Shown: piece by piece, positions 8,475-16,521 of the stretch
Layout of the letters: each line of letters opens with the position of its first letter
Position numbering within the stretch: position 1 is the first letter of the stretch
DNA from: Myxococcales bacterium
Lineage (GTDB): Bacteria; Myxococcota; Myxococcia; Myxococcales; 40CM-4-68-19
NCBI GenBank assembly: GCA_020201435.1
Contig: JAIVGS010000018.1
Span: forward strand, 1-42,583
DNA length: 42,583 bases
Reading direction: 5' to 3'
The notes under the pieces: generated by a model
Databases searched by the model: none
Seen by the model: the letters and a program-made list of their open reading frames with translations, nothing else
What the model was told of the DNA's origin: nothing
Position numbers and translations under genes: made by a program

Positions 8475-9449
8475 TCAGAGCCCGAACAACCCCTGCAGGA
8501 TCTCGTTCTGCAGCGCGAGATCCTCGTCCCACCGCGGCTGCGACGAGAGCCGCGAGACCTCGAAGTCGATCCAGTGGAGGCGGCCGGTCGCCGAGCCGCG
8601 GATGAAGTTGCCGAGCTTGATGTCGAGCGGAGCCACGCCGCGCGCGTTGATCTCGCGGGTCATGGCCGCGATCTCGCGGCGGAAGTCGCCGCCGGTGCCG
8701 GCCGCGTCGAGCAGCGCCACTTCGCGCCGGTCGAGCTCGGCGCCGGTGAGCTGGGCGAGAGCGGTGTCGCCGGCCAGGTCGTGGTCGTGGACCGGCGCCC
8801 CGCGGCTGGCGGCGAGGTGGCGCAGGCTGTCGCCGGCGACGCAATCGACGTAGATCGCGCGGTCCGCGAAATCGATCCGGCGCAGCTTGGGGATGAAGGG
8901 CAGGTCGTGCAGGCGCAACAGGGCGGCGGCCTCGTTGTAGAGGAACAGCCCGGCCGAGGTCCACAGCTTGCGCCGGACCCATTCCATCGGCGGCACCGAG
9001 CGCGTTCCCCAGCGGCGGGCGCCGAGGCGCAGCGGCCGGAACTGCTTGCGGACGCAGACGCGGCCGTCCACCAGCGCGACGTGGACCGCGTTCTGCGGCC
9101 GCCGCCGCCGGTGCGCGCGCCGGTCGAAGAACGGCCGGTCGATCGGATCCTCGGCGAACGCGAATCCATCCTGATCGATCTCGGCCAGCAGCCGGTCCTC
9201 GCGGCGCCCGCGCGCCACCGACGGGATCTCGTCGGGGCGCACCGCGTCATCGAGCGCCGGCGCGGAAGGGACGGCTCCGCCCGCGTTGCGCACGCGGGCC
9301 TCTACCTCGGCCCTCGCATAGAAGAGGTTGAGGAGGCCATCGCCGGTAAGTCGTCTCAGCAGCGCTGGAACAGGCGTCCCGGCGAGGTAACCCGCGCCGA
9401 GTGCCTCGCCTACGACAAAACCGAGTGATTCCGGCGCCTTGTCGTTCAT
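8475..9449 (-). CDS. Protein-kinase-like protein (possible LPS or RIO-type kinase fold)
   Basis: The C-terminal half carries a kinase-like catalytic core: a lysine in CVRKQFRP (about residue 133), the catalytic-loop pattern APLDIKLGNF (D-x-K-x-x-N, about residue 280), and WIDFE in place of the usual DFG (about residue 300). This arrangement is seen in atypical kinases such as the Kdo/WaaP, RIO and ABC1 groups. The N-terminal 120 residues are Arg-rich and unrecognised. It could phosphorylate a sugar lipid or a protein; no substrate is evident. It converges with the TolB/TPR gene, one base apart. Confidence 0.6.
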   Translation of the reverse strand: MNDKAPESLGFVVGEALGAGYLAGTPVPALLRRLTGDGLLNLFYARAEVEARVRNAGGAVPSAPALDDAVRPDEIPSVARGRREDRLLAEIDQDGFAFAEDPIDRPFFDRRAHRRRRPQNAVHVALVDGRVCVRKQFRPLRLGARRWGTRSVPPMEWVRRKLWTSAGLFLYNEAAALLRLHDLPFIPKLRRIDFADRAIYVDCVAGDSLRHLAASRGAPVHDHDLAGDTALAQLTGAELDRREVALLDAAGTGGDFRREIAAMTREINARGVAPLDIKLGNFIRGSATGRLHWIDFEVSRLSSQPRWDEDLALQNEILQGLFGL

Positions 9450-9560
9450 GGTGTTCGATCACCCCGCGGTTCCGGATCCGCCGTCGGCTGAAGCTAGCAA
9501 TTGAGCCTTGGCCCGGCCGGGACTGTCGAAAACCGAACGGGACCTACCACCAGAACCCCG

Positions 9561-9968
9561 TTACGCCGGGGACGGACTGGGCATGGTAGCGAGCGGATCG
9601 CAGTACCGCTTCACCGCCGCGATCAGGTCGTCGATGTTGAGCGGCTTCCGCAGGAAGTCGGTGATCTTCATCCGCGCCTGATCGGCGATGTCGCGGTACG
9701 CCGTCACCACCACTACCGGGATCGAGGCCAGGTCCGGCGACTTGAGCTGCTCGTCGCGGAAGGTGGCGCCGTCCATCACCGGCATCATCAGGTCGAGCAC
9801 GATCAGGCACGGCTTCTCTTCCTCGGGCGCGGCCCGCAGCTTGTCGAGCGCGTCCTTCCCGTTGATCGCGCCGACCGCCTCGAAGCCGTGATCTTCGAGC
9901 ACGTCGATCAAAGCGGCACGGATGTCGACGTCATCGTCGACGACGAGGACCGAATGTGTGTCGGGCAT
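9561..9968 (-). CDS. Single-domain response regulator
   Basis: A 135-residue stand-alone receiver domain. VLVVDDDVDIRAALI supplies the acidic pocket, LIVLDLMMPVMDG the phospho-acceptor Asp, VVVVTAYRD the switch Thr, and FLRKPLNIDD the conserved Lys. It has no output domain, so it would act by binding a partner or passing phosphate on. Its ATG overlaps the TGA of the upstream histidine kinase by one base (9968), so the two are translationally coupled and probably form a pair. Confidence 0.92.
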   Translation of the reverse strand: MPDTHSVLVVDDDVDIRAALIDVLEDHGFEAVGAINGKDALDKLRAAPEEEKPCLIVLDLMMPVMDGATFRDEQLKSPDLASIPVVVVTAYRDIADQARMKITDFLRKPLNIDDLIAAVKRYCDPLATMPSPSPA

Positions 9969-11467
9969 CAATGCAATTCCCCCCTGCTTTGTTGTGCTTC
10001 GGCCGTCAGCGGCAGGCGGACGGTGAAGATCGCGCCGCCCTCCGCGGCGTTGGCGGCCGCGACGCTGCCGCCGTGGGCATCGACGATCTGGCGGGTGACG
10101 TAGAGGCCGAGGCCCATGCCGCCGAAGTGACGCATCGAGACCGCGCGCTCGAAGCGGCCGAAGATGCGGTCCTGATCGACCGCGGCGACGCCGGGGCCGA
10201 AATCGCGCACCCGCAGGACCGCATCGCCGGCCTGCTGGGAGAGAGAAACGTCGACCCGGGCGCCGGCGCCGTACTTGAAGGCGTTGGAGAGCAGGTTCAC
10301 CAGGACCTGCTCGAGGCGCAGCCGATCCCACGCGCCGGTCAGAGGCCCCGGCGCGTTCACCGACAGCTCGCACCCGGCCTGGGTGGCGGACTCGCGCATC
10401 CGATCGACCACGTCGCGCATGCTGGTCGCGAGGTCGAACGTCTCGCGCCGAAGCTCGAATCGCCCGGTTGCGATGCGCGACACGTCGAGCAGCGCCTCGA
10501 TCAGATCGGCGAGGCGATCGCCGCTGCGGGTCGCGCGGGTCACTCTCGAAGCCAGCACTTCGTCGTGCTGCTCGACCTTGCGCCGCAGGCTCTGGAGCTG
10601 CAGCTGCATCGCGGTGAGCGGCGTCTTGAGCTCGTGCGAGGCGATGGAGAGGAACTCGTCGCGCAGCCGGACCGCCTCCTCGGCCTGGGCGAGGCGCACG
10701 CGCTCCTCCTCGGTGCGGCGGCGCTCGGTGAGATCGCGGGTGACCTTGACGAATCCGATCAGCTTGTTCGAGGCGGAATCGCGCAGCGCGGTGATGATCA
10801 CGTTGGCCCAGAAGCGCGTGCCGTCCTTGCGAAGTCGCCAACCCTCGTCCTCGAAGCGGCCCTCGCTGGCGGCGACGCGGAGCTCGAGGGGCGGCTTTCC
10901 CGAGTCGATGTCCTCGCGCGGGTAGAACTTCGAGAAGTGCTGGCCGATGATCTCGTGGCTGCGGTAGCCCTTGATCCGCTCGGCGCCCGCGTTCCAGGTG
11001 GCGACGCGGCCGTCGGGCTCGAGCATGAAGATCGCGTAGTCGCGTACGCTGTCGACCATCAGCCGGAAGCGCTCCTCGCTGAGCCGCGCCTGATTCTCGC
11101 CGCTGCGGCGCTCAGTCAGATCGCGAGTGACCTTGGCGAAGCCGATCAGCTCGCCGTCGTCGGCGCGGACCGCGGTGAGGGTGGAGTTCGCCCACAGGCG
11201 CGAGCCGTCCTTGCGGACGCGCCACCCCTCTTCTTCGGATCGGCCCTGCTCGCGCGCCTCGCGCAGGGCGGCTTCGCCCTGAGAAACCTCCGGGTAGAGC
11301 GTGCCGAAATGTTTTCCGAGCGCTTCCTCCTCGCTGTAACCGAAGATTTGCTCGCCGCCGCGGTTCCAGCTTTCGATGATCCCTTCGGGGGTCAGCATCG
11401 CGATCGCGTAGTCGGCGATGCTTTCGAGCAGCAGCTTTCGTTGCTCGTCGGGAGACCAGCGGCTCAT
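9968..11467 (-). CDS. PAS-PAS sensor histidine kinase
   Basis: The ATG at 11467 was chosen over a TTG at 11521. Two PAS domains lie at about residues 10-130 and 135-255; both carry a WNRGGEQIFGYS/WNAGAERIKGY motif and a PAC motif ending IGFAKVTRDLTERR or IGFVKVTRDLTERR. A HisKA helix follows with FLSIASHELKTPLTAMQ, then a HATPase_c domain with NLLSNAFKYG (N box), RDFGPGV (G1) and GGMGLGLYV (G2). There is no membrane segment, so it is a soluble cytoplasmic kinase sensing through PAS. The following receiver gene is its likely partner. Confidence 0.93.
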   Translation of the reverse strand: MSRWSPDEQRKLLLESIADYAIAMLTPEGIIESWNRGGEQIFGYSEEEALGKHFGTLYPEVSQGEAALREAREQGRSEEEGWRVRKDGSRLWANSTLTAVRADDGELIGFAKVTRDLTERRSGENQARLSEERFRLMVDSVRDYAIFMLEPDGRVATWNAGAERIKGYRSHEIIGQHFSKFYPREDIDSGKPPLELRVAASEGRFEDEGWRLRKDGTRFWANVIITALRDSASNKLIGFVKVTRDLTERRRTEEERVRLAQAEEAVRLRDEFLSIASHELKTPLTAMQLQLQSLRRKVEQHDEVLASRVTRATRSGDRLADLIEALLDVSRIATGRFELRRETFDLATSMRDVVDRMRESATQAGCELSVNAPGPLTGAWDRLRLEQVLVNLLSNAFKYGAGARVDVSLSQQAGDAVLRVRDFGPGVAAVDQDRIFGRFERAVSMRHFGGMGLGLYVTRQIVDAHGGSVAAANAAEGGAIFTVRLPLTAEAQQSRGELH

Positions 11468-11563
11468 CGGGGGCGTCCCTGTACACGCACTGGTCTGATT
11501 TTGCAGCAAGAATTTCCTCAATTGAACGGACGGCGTCCGAATTGTCGACCCCCGGACAGCCGA

Positions 11564-12625
11564 TTAGCGGAGAGTGGCCACGATTACGACGAAAAGCGCG
11601 AGCGCGGGCTCGAGCAGTTGCTTGTTCGTACGGACCCATCCGTGCGCGCGCGGATGCTCGACGAGCAGCTCGGCCCCCGCGAGGTTGACCAGCGGGTAGG
11701 CGGGAAAGACGTAGCGGACCGCGCGGCGGGACATGAACGACAGCAGCGCGACCCAGGCGGCGGCCGGCGCGAGCGACTTCCAGGGAGCCCGGCGGCGGCG
11801 GATGCCTTCGATCAGGAGCACCACCGAGCCGGGGAGCGCGAACCAGGCGATGGCGCCGAGGTAGTAGAACGGATTTCCGAGCTTGTGCCAGAGTCCGAGG
11901 CGTTCGCCTTCGATCACGCCGGGCAGCTGGTGGTGGAGATAGCCGGCGACGAAGCTGGTGCCGGCGGCGCGGCGGTATGCGATCTCGTAGAGGACGACGA
12001 AGCCCGCCGACAAGAGGGCGCCGAGGAGCAGCCCGTAGAGGTCGGCGCGCCGTCTGCGGCCCGCCGCGATAGCGGCGAGGCAGGCCGGGAAGATGGCCAG
12101 GCCGAGGCCGCCCTTGATCGCGATCGCGACCAGGACGAATCCGGCGAGGGCGAACGGCCTCGGCCGTTCGGAAGCGATGCACCACAGGGCGCCGAGGACA
12201 CCGCAGGCGAGCGCCGGCTCGTGGTTCGCGCGCACCAGGTACTGCACGCCGATCGGCGAGACCGCATGGAAGAAGACCGCCACCCAGGCGGTCTCGACGT
12301 CGGCGACCGCGCGCGCAAGCCGGAAAAGCAACGCCCAGGAGAGGAGAACCCAGAGGAAGTTCGCCGCCAGCGCCCCGCGCAGGCCGAGCCTGCCGAGCGC
12401 GGCTGCCGGCCAGAAAAAGACCGCGAAGTGCTCCTGGAAGAGGCCCTGCTGGGTCGGCCAGGTGGGCGGAAACCGGGGCGCGATCCACTCCGACAGCGGG
12501 CGGATCTCGAGGGTGCGCGCGATCCACTCGTAGAGCATGGAATCGGGATCGCGCAGCACGTAGCCGCGGGTCACGTAACAGACCGCGGCGAAGCACGTCC
12601 CCCAGATCAGCGCGCGCCGCACCAT
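11564..12625 (-). CDS. Polytopic membrane protein, glycosyltransferase-like (PMT/ArnT superfamily)
   Basis: A 353-residue protein with about 8-10 predicted membrane segments, for example LIWGTCFAAVCYV, FLWVLLSWALLFRLA, FALAGFVLVAIAIKGGLGLAI and LLLGALLSAGFVVLYEIAY. The early WIARTLEIRPLSEW stretch and loop architecture recall GT-C enzymes that use a lipid-linked sugar, such as dolichyl/undecaprenyl-phosphate mannosyltransferases, but no decisive motif is seen. An inner-membrane sugar transferase is a plausible but unproven role. The frame is open further upstream; the ATG at 12625 was chosen because the protein start is hydrophobic and the divergent lipoprotein begins at 12653. Confidence 0.6.
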   Translation of the reverse strand: MVRRALIWGTCFAAVCYVTRGYVLRDPDSMLYEWIARTLEIRPLSEWIAPRFPPTWPTQQGLFQEHFAVFFWPAAALGRLGLRGALAANFLWVLLSWALLFRLARAVADVETAWVAVFFHAVSPIGVQYLVRANHEPALACGVLGALWCIASERPRPFALAGFVLVAIAIKGGLGLAIFPACLAAIAAGRRRRADLYGLLLGALLSAGFVVLYEIAYRRAAGTSFVAGYLHHQLPGVIEGERLGLWHKLGNPFYYLGAIAWFALPGSVVLLIEGIRRRRAPWKSLAPAAAWVALLSFMSRRAVRYVFPAYPLVNLAGAELLVEHPRAHGWVRTNKQLLEPALALFVVIVATLR

Positions 12626-12652
12626 GGCGGCGAGGCTATTACACTGCAGGTC

Positions 12653-13009
12653 ATGATGCGCCTTCTCCTCTTGCTGCTTGCGGGCTGCGCGATCGGGCAG
12701 TGGGAATCGGTGCCGGCGGAAAAGCCGGCGACCGTGGCCGAGCTCGCCGCCTGGCCGCTGAGCGTGCGCGACCCGGCGCTGGCGGCCGACTTCGAGCGGG
12801 CCGGATTCAAGGTCGTGGATCGGCCGCCGTACAAGGGCGAGCTCGAGCTGCGGGTGCAGGGCGGCGTCTACACGCTGCGCAGCGACGGGTTCTTCGTCGA
12901 CGAGGTGAGCGGGGCGGACGCGGCGGTGCGGCTGGCGCATTCGCGGCGGGTCGCCGAGTTCGTGCGCAACAGCGGGCTGCCGCAACAGAGGATGCTGCCG
13001 GAGCATTGA
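12653..13009 (+). CDS. Small lipoprotein of unknown function
   Basis: The N-terminus MMRLLLLLLAGCAIG is a short signal with lipobox LAGC, so this 118-residue protein should be lipid-modified at Cys 12 and anchored to a membrane. The mature part is mixed alpha/beta and has no recognised family. It is divergent from the membrane protein at 11564-12625, with only 27 bases between starts, and it ends 10 bases before the convergent deacetylase-like gene. Adjacent ATG codons (12653, 12656) give two equivalent starts. Confidence 0.7.
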   Translation: MMRLLLLLLAGCAIGQWESVPAEKPATVAELAAWPLSVRDPALAADFERAGFKVVDRPPYKGELELRVQGGVYTLRSDGFFVDEVSGADAAVRLAHSRRVAEFVRNSGLPQQRMLPEH

Positions 13010-13019
13010 CGGCGCAGCT

Positions 13020-13943
13020 CTAGCCGTCGACCAGGTTCTCGATGTGAGCCGCGACCGAGCGGGCGAGGGCGTCGAGGTCGTAGCCCCCTTCGAGCATCGA
13101 GACCATGCGACCCTGCGCGGAACCTCTAGCAAAATCGCGGATTTGCTGCGTCACCCATCCGTAGTCGGAGTCGGTGAGGGCGAGCATCGCCATGACGTCG
13201 TCGCGATGCGCGTCGAAGCCGGCCGAGAAGAAGATCATCTGCGGCTGGAAGCGCTCGAGCGCGGGTAGCCACTGCCCGCTCACGACCGCGCGGAACTCGC
13301 GGCTCGCGCTGCCGGCGGGAAGCGGGACGTTGACCATCCGCTCCGAGCGGCCCTCGACGCCCGAGCCGGGATAGAACGGGTGCTGGAAGATCGAGACCAT
13401 CAGGACTCGCGGCTCGTCGCGGAAGATGTCCTCGGTGCCGTTGCCGTGATGGACGTCGAAATCGACGATCGCGACCCGCTCGAGCCGATGATGCGCGAGC
13501 GCGTGGGCAGCGGCGACGGCGACGTTGTTGAAGAAGCAGAACCCCATCGCGCGGCTGCGTTCGGCGTGGTGGCCCGGCGGCCGGACGGCGCAGAACGCGG
13601 CCTCGGCTTTTCCTTCGACGACGAGGTCGGTCGCCAGAACGCCCGCTCCGGCCGCTCGCAGCGCGGCCGGCCAGGTGTGTGAATTCATTGCAGTATCTGG
13701 GTCGAGCTGGACGTAGCCGTCGATCGGCGCGAGCCGCTCCAGCGCGGCGATGTACGCCGCGTCGTGGACGCGGAGCAATTGCTCGCGCGCCACCTCGGGC
13801 GCCTGGTAGCGAACGACCAGCTGCTCGAGGCGTGAGGCGATGAGCTTGTCCTCGATCGCCGCCAGCCGCTCGGGGCGCTCGGGATGGCCCTCGCCCATCT
13901 CGTGCAGCGAGCATTCCGGGTGGGTGATGAACGCGAGGCTCAC
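13020..13943 (-). CDS. Histone deacetylase-like (acetoin-utilisation type) amidohydrolase
   Basis: Clear class II-like histone deacetylase fold. VRPPGHHAERSRAMGFCFFNN carries the tandem catalytic histidines, VDFDVHHGNGTEDIF the zinc-binding Asp-x-His, FSAGFDAHRDD a further zinc Asp, and MLEGGYD the C-terminal signature. It would remove acetyl groups from lysine, polyamine or another amide; bacterial substrates vary. The start was placed at GTG 13943 (VSLAFITHPECSLHEMG), where family members normally begin; an in-frame TTG lies at 13976. It is divergent from the DUF2807 gene and soluble. Confidence 0.9.
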   Translation of the reverse strand: MSLAFITHPECSLHEMGEGHPERPERLAAIEDKLIASRLEQLVVRYQAPEVAREQLLRVHDAAYIAALERLAPIDGYVQLDPDTAMNSHTWPAALRAAGAGVLATDLVVEGKAEAAFCAVRPPGHHAERSRAMGFCFFNNVAVAAAHALAHHRLERVAIVDFDVHHGNGTEDIFRDEPRVLMVSIFQHPFYPGSGVEGRSERMVNVPLPAGSASREFRAVVSGQWLPALERFQPQMIFFSAGFDAHRDDVMAMLALTDSDYGWVTQQIRDFARGSAQGRMVSMLEGGYDLDALARSVAAHIENLVDG

Positions 13944-13982
13944 CGGGCGAAAGATTAACGTGAAACCGGCGTGCAAGAGCGG

Positions 13983-15488
13983 TCACTTCGATGGCGGGAG
14001 GTCGTCATGCGCCTGGCTCTGGTTGCGGCACTGGTTTCGACGGCGGCGGTGGCTCGCGGCGAAGATCGCGATGTTCCAGCGTTTTCTGCTGTGCACATCT
14101 CGTCGGGGATGAAGGCGAACATCAGCATCGGCCCGCGCAAGGCGGTCCACATCGAGGCCGACGAGGAGACGTTGGCGCTGATCGAAACGCCGGTCGAGGA
14201 CGGTACCCTCGAAGTGCGCTTCAAGAGCCACACCCGGTGGCGCGGTGAGCACGACGTGCGGCTGACGATCCAGACGCCCGAGTTGCACGGGGTGGGCGCG
14301 AGCGGCGGGTCGATCGTGCGTGCGGTCTTCTCGCGCGGCCAGCGGAGCGAGATCGAGGCGAGCGGCGGCAGCGAGATCACGGTGCGCGGCATCGACGCGG
14401 CCGAGGTCGACGCGCAGGCGTCGGGCGGGTCGATCCTCACCATCGACGGCAATGCCGACCGGGTGACGCTGCAGCTCTCGGGCGGCTCGCAGCTGCACGG
14501 CCGGGACTTCTCGGCCCGGGAAGGTGGCGAGCCAATGCTCGCCCTCGTAGGAGCCGCTGGCGACGTGGGGGAGCGTGGCTTCGGCGTGCTGGTCGGCAAG
14601 CCTTGCGAGCTTCGCGTCGCCGAGGGCTTTGGACAATTGATAGAGCGCGTCGGCGCGGCTCAGGTTCAGGCCGTCGAGGTGGACGATCTTCGGATCGGTC
14701 CGATCGGAGACGACAGCCGGCTCGAGCTTCAGCGGTTTCGGTAGAAACCGCGCGAACCAGCGGCGGAATTCGGCCGGCGGCAGCACCTTGGCCATCAGCG
14801 CGGCCTCGGTGAGCGCGGGCGAGAGGAAATCCTCCCCGCCCGGCTCCCACGAGATCGGGACGTCGCGGTCGTTGCCGAAATACGTTCGGGCGCGCTCGTC
14901 GATCAGCTTCTCGAACGCCTGGTCGTGGGCCGCGCGCGCGTAGTCGAGCGCGAGGCCGAGCGAGAACGCGGTGTTGGGATGGACGCCGGTGCGGATCGGG
15001 TACGTCTGCTTGGGCAGAAAGTCGTTGAGCGCCCGGATTACGCGGTCGGCGAGCGGCTGCACCTGCTCGCCCCATTTGGTCCCGCGCAGCTCCGCGGCGA
15101 GCTCGAGCAGCCACGCCCAGCCGTAGGTTCGCTCGAAGCTCTTCCGGTTCGGCTGGTCGAAGTACGCGACTTCAGTAGCGATTTTGTCGGACGCCAGGTT
15201 CTCGTCGAGGACTTCGCGGATCTTCGCGGCCTCGGGCAGGTCGGGAAATTTCCTCAGCAATCGCGCGAGCATCCAGTGGCCGTGGACGCAGGAGTGCCAG
15301 TCGAAGCAGCCGTAGAACGAGGGGTGCATCGTCTTCGGCGAGAGGACATCTTGATGGCCGTTCATCACGTGGTCGAGCTTGTTCGGGTACTCCTGGCGCA
15401 CGCATTTCAAAGCGAGCTGCGCGAAGCGCGACGCGGCGGCCTGATCGAGCGCGAGGGCCATGGCAAGGACGATCATCATCGGTATCAT
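13983..15488 (-). CDS. DUF2891 family protein read through into an antisense extension
   Basis: Residues 1-324 match the DUF2891 family (function unknown): a hydrophobic signal-like start (MIPMMIVLAMALAL), HPSFYGCFDWHSCVHGHWML, ERTYGWAWLLELA and SGSYEGEHWLATF. The homologous part ends near base 14515. Translation then runs about 177 codons through the antisense strand of the DUF2807 gene to a stop at 13983, with an Arg/Ala-rich composition that looks like shadow frame. So the original C-terminus and stop codon have probably been lost by a deletion (see findings). Starts at 15488, 15479 or 15476 are all possible. It is divergent from mutH, 6 bases away. Confidence 0.6.
   Translation of the reverse strand: MIPMMIVLAMALALDQAAASRFAQLALKCVRQEYPNKLDHVMNGHQDVLSPKTMHPSFYGCFDWHSCVHGHWMLARLLRKFPDLPEAAKIREVLDENLASDKIATEVAYFDQPNRKSFERTYGWAWLLELAAELRGTKWGEQVQPLADRVIRALNDFLPKQTYPIRTGVHPNTAFSLGLALDYARAAHDQAFEKLIDERARTYFGNDRDVPISWEPGGEDFLSPALTEAALMAKVLPPAEFRRWFARFLPKPLKLEPAVVSDRTDPKIVHLDGLNLSRADALYQLSKALGDAKLARLADQHAEATLPHVASGSYEGEHWLATFPGREVPAVQLRAARELQRHPVGIAVDGEDRPARRLRVDLGRVDAAHRDLAAAARLDLAPLAAREDRTHDRPAARAHPVQLGRLDRQPHVVLTAPPGVALEAHFEGTVLDRRFDQRQRLLVGLDVDRLARADADVRLHPRRDVHSRKRWNIAIFAASHRRRRNQCRNQSQAHDDLPPSK
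14007..14744 (+). CDS. DUF2807 (head GIN/autotransporter-adhesin-like) protein, C-terminus replaced
   Basis: The ATG at 14007 follows GGGAGG (13996-14001). A signal peptide (MRLALVAALVSTAAVARG) is followed by DUF2807 beta-repeats: HGVGASGGSIVRA, EIEASGGSEITV, VDAQASGGSILTI and LQLSGGSQLHG, which build a short beta-solenoid outside the cytoplasm. The homology stops at about residue 170 (base about 14510), where family members usually have more repeats. After that the frame runs antisense through the DUF2891 gene to 14744 and is unlikely to be real protein. This is the other half of the same fusion joint. It is divergent from the deacetylase gene, 63 bases away. Confidence 0.6.
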   Translation: MRLALVAALVSTAAVARGEDRDVPAFSAVHISSGMKANISIGPRKAVHIEADEETLALIETPVEDGTLEVRFKSHTRWRGEHDVRLTIQTPELHGVGASGGSIVRAVFSRGQRSEIEASGGSEITVRGIDAAEVDAQASGGSILTIDGNADRVTLQLSGGSQLHGRDFSAREGGEPMLALVGAAGDVGERGFGVLVGKPCELRVAEGFGQLIERVGAAQVQAVEVDDLRIGPIGDDSRLELQRFR

Positions 15489-15494
15489 GCTGCA

Positions 15495-16115
15495 ATGGAA
15501 CCGCCGCGGGACGAAGCGGAACTTCGCGAGCGCCTCGGGCGCCTTGCGGGGCGGCGGCTCATCGACCTCGCCGCGGATCACGGCGTGGCCTTGAAGGCGA
15601 ACAAGGGGTGGGCGGGGATGCTGGTCGAGAAGGCGCTGGGGGCGACGGCGGCGTCGCGGGCGGAGCCGGACTTTCCGCGGCTCGGGATCGAGCTCAAGAC
15701 GATCCCGATCGACGAGCGCGGGCGGCCGATCGAGTCGTGCTTCGTCGCCTCGCTCGATCTCGGGACGTTCGATCTGCGCTGGGAGACCTCGCCGGTGCGC
15801 AAGAAGCTCGAACGGGTGGCGTGGGTGCCGGTGGAGGCGTTCGGCGAGCGGCGGTGCGGCATCGCGTTTCTCTGGAGCCCGTCGGACGAGGAGCGATCGA
15901 CGCTGCAGGGGGATTACGAGGACATCGTCGATCTGCTCGGGGTCGGCGCGCGGGTCACGGCGCGCACCGGGACATGGCTGCAGTTGCGGCCGAAAGGACG
16001 TGATTCCAGGCACTTACGGTGGGCGCTCGACGAGGAGGGTGGCCTCTCGCGGGCCCCGCCGCGCGCGTTCTACCTGCGGCGGTCGTTCACCGCTGCGCTC
16101 CTCGCAGCGCGTTGA
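15495..16115 (+). CDS. mutH: MutH, mismatch-repair strand-nicking endonuclease
   Basis: A 206-residue protein that follows E. coli MutH along most of its length: KGWAGMLVEKALGA, EPDFPRLGIELKTIPIDERG, WETSPVRKKLERVAWVPVE, LWSPSDEE, TARTGTWLQLRPK and [13 protein letters not shown]. The metal-binding triad D-x6-E-x-K is intact (Asp59, Glu66, Lys68, matching Asp70, Glu77 and Lys79), as is Glu45, matching E. coli Glu56. In E. coli it nicks the unmethylated strand at hemimethylated GATC after MutL activation. It is divergent from DUF2891 (6 bases) and overlaps the 3' end of the convergent thioesterase by 29 bases. MutH is mostly known from Gammaproteobacteria, so its presence here stands out. Confidence 0.93.
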   Translation: MEPPRDEAELRERLGRLAGRRLIDLAADHGVALKANKGWAGMLVEKALGATAASRAEPDFPRLGIELKTIPIDERGRPIESCFVASLDLGTFDLRWETSPVRKKLERVAWVPVEAFGERRCGIAFLWSPSDEERSTLQGDYEDIVDLLGVGARVTARTGTWLQLRPKGRDSRHLRWALDEEGGLSRAPPRAFYLRRSFTAALLAAR

Positions 16116-16521
16116 GTCCGGCGCGGATCGTCTCCGGAATCACGACCGGCTTGCGCGAGGCGCTGTCGACGAAGACGTGGACGAAGTGGCCCAAGGCGCA
16201 CAATTCCTCACCCCGGAAGATGCCGATCTCGTAGCGGACGCTGCTGGTGCCGAGGCTTTCGACGCGAAGGCCGGCTTCGATCGGCTCCGGGAAGGCGATC
16301 TCGCGCAGGTAGCGGCAGCCCGATTCGACGCAGACGCCGATCGCTTCGCCGTCGAGCTTCAGGCCGTGGTCGATGAGGTAGCGGTTGATGACGGTGTCGA
16401 AGTACGCGTAGTAGACGACGTTGTTGACGTGGCCGTAGACGTCGTTGTCGTCCCAGCGGGTCTGGATTTCGGCGAGGTGTGGAAAGTCGCGCCGCGTGTC
16501 GGTGGGCGCCGGCGGCTTCAC
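16087..16521 (-). CDS. Acyl-CoA thioesterase, hotdog fold (4-hydroxybenzoyl-CoA type)
   Basis: A 144-residue single hotdog domain. [22 protein letters not shown] carries the family motif with the catalytic Asp in DxDxxGHVNN form; [23 protein letters not shown] and [23 protein letters not shown] form the beta sheet. It hydrolyses an acyl-CoA thioester in the cytoplasm; the chain is not evident. The GTG at 16521 overlaps the stop of the dehydrogenase gene by four bases (GTGA), so the two are translated together. Confidence 0.9.
   Translation of the reverse strand: MKPPAPTDTRRDFPHLAEIQTRWDDNDVYGHVNNVVYYAYFDTVINRYLIDHGLKLDGEAIGVCVESGCRYLREIAFPEPIEAGLRVESLGTSSVRYEIGIFRGEELCALGHFVHVFVDSASRKPVVIPETIRAGLNALRGAQR

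Noticed and set aside
9956-12600. Very long plus-strand open frame over the kinase and membrane-protein genes
   Set aside because: It is the antisense shadow of the minus-strand PAS kinase and membrane protein, with Arg/Glu/Ala-rich, low-complexity translation. Only its last part (from 12653) is a real gene.
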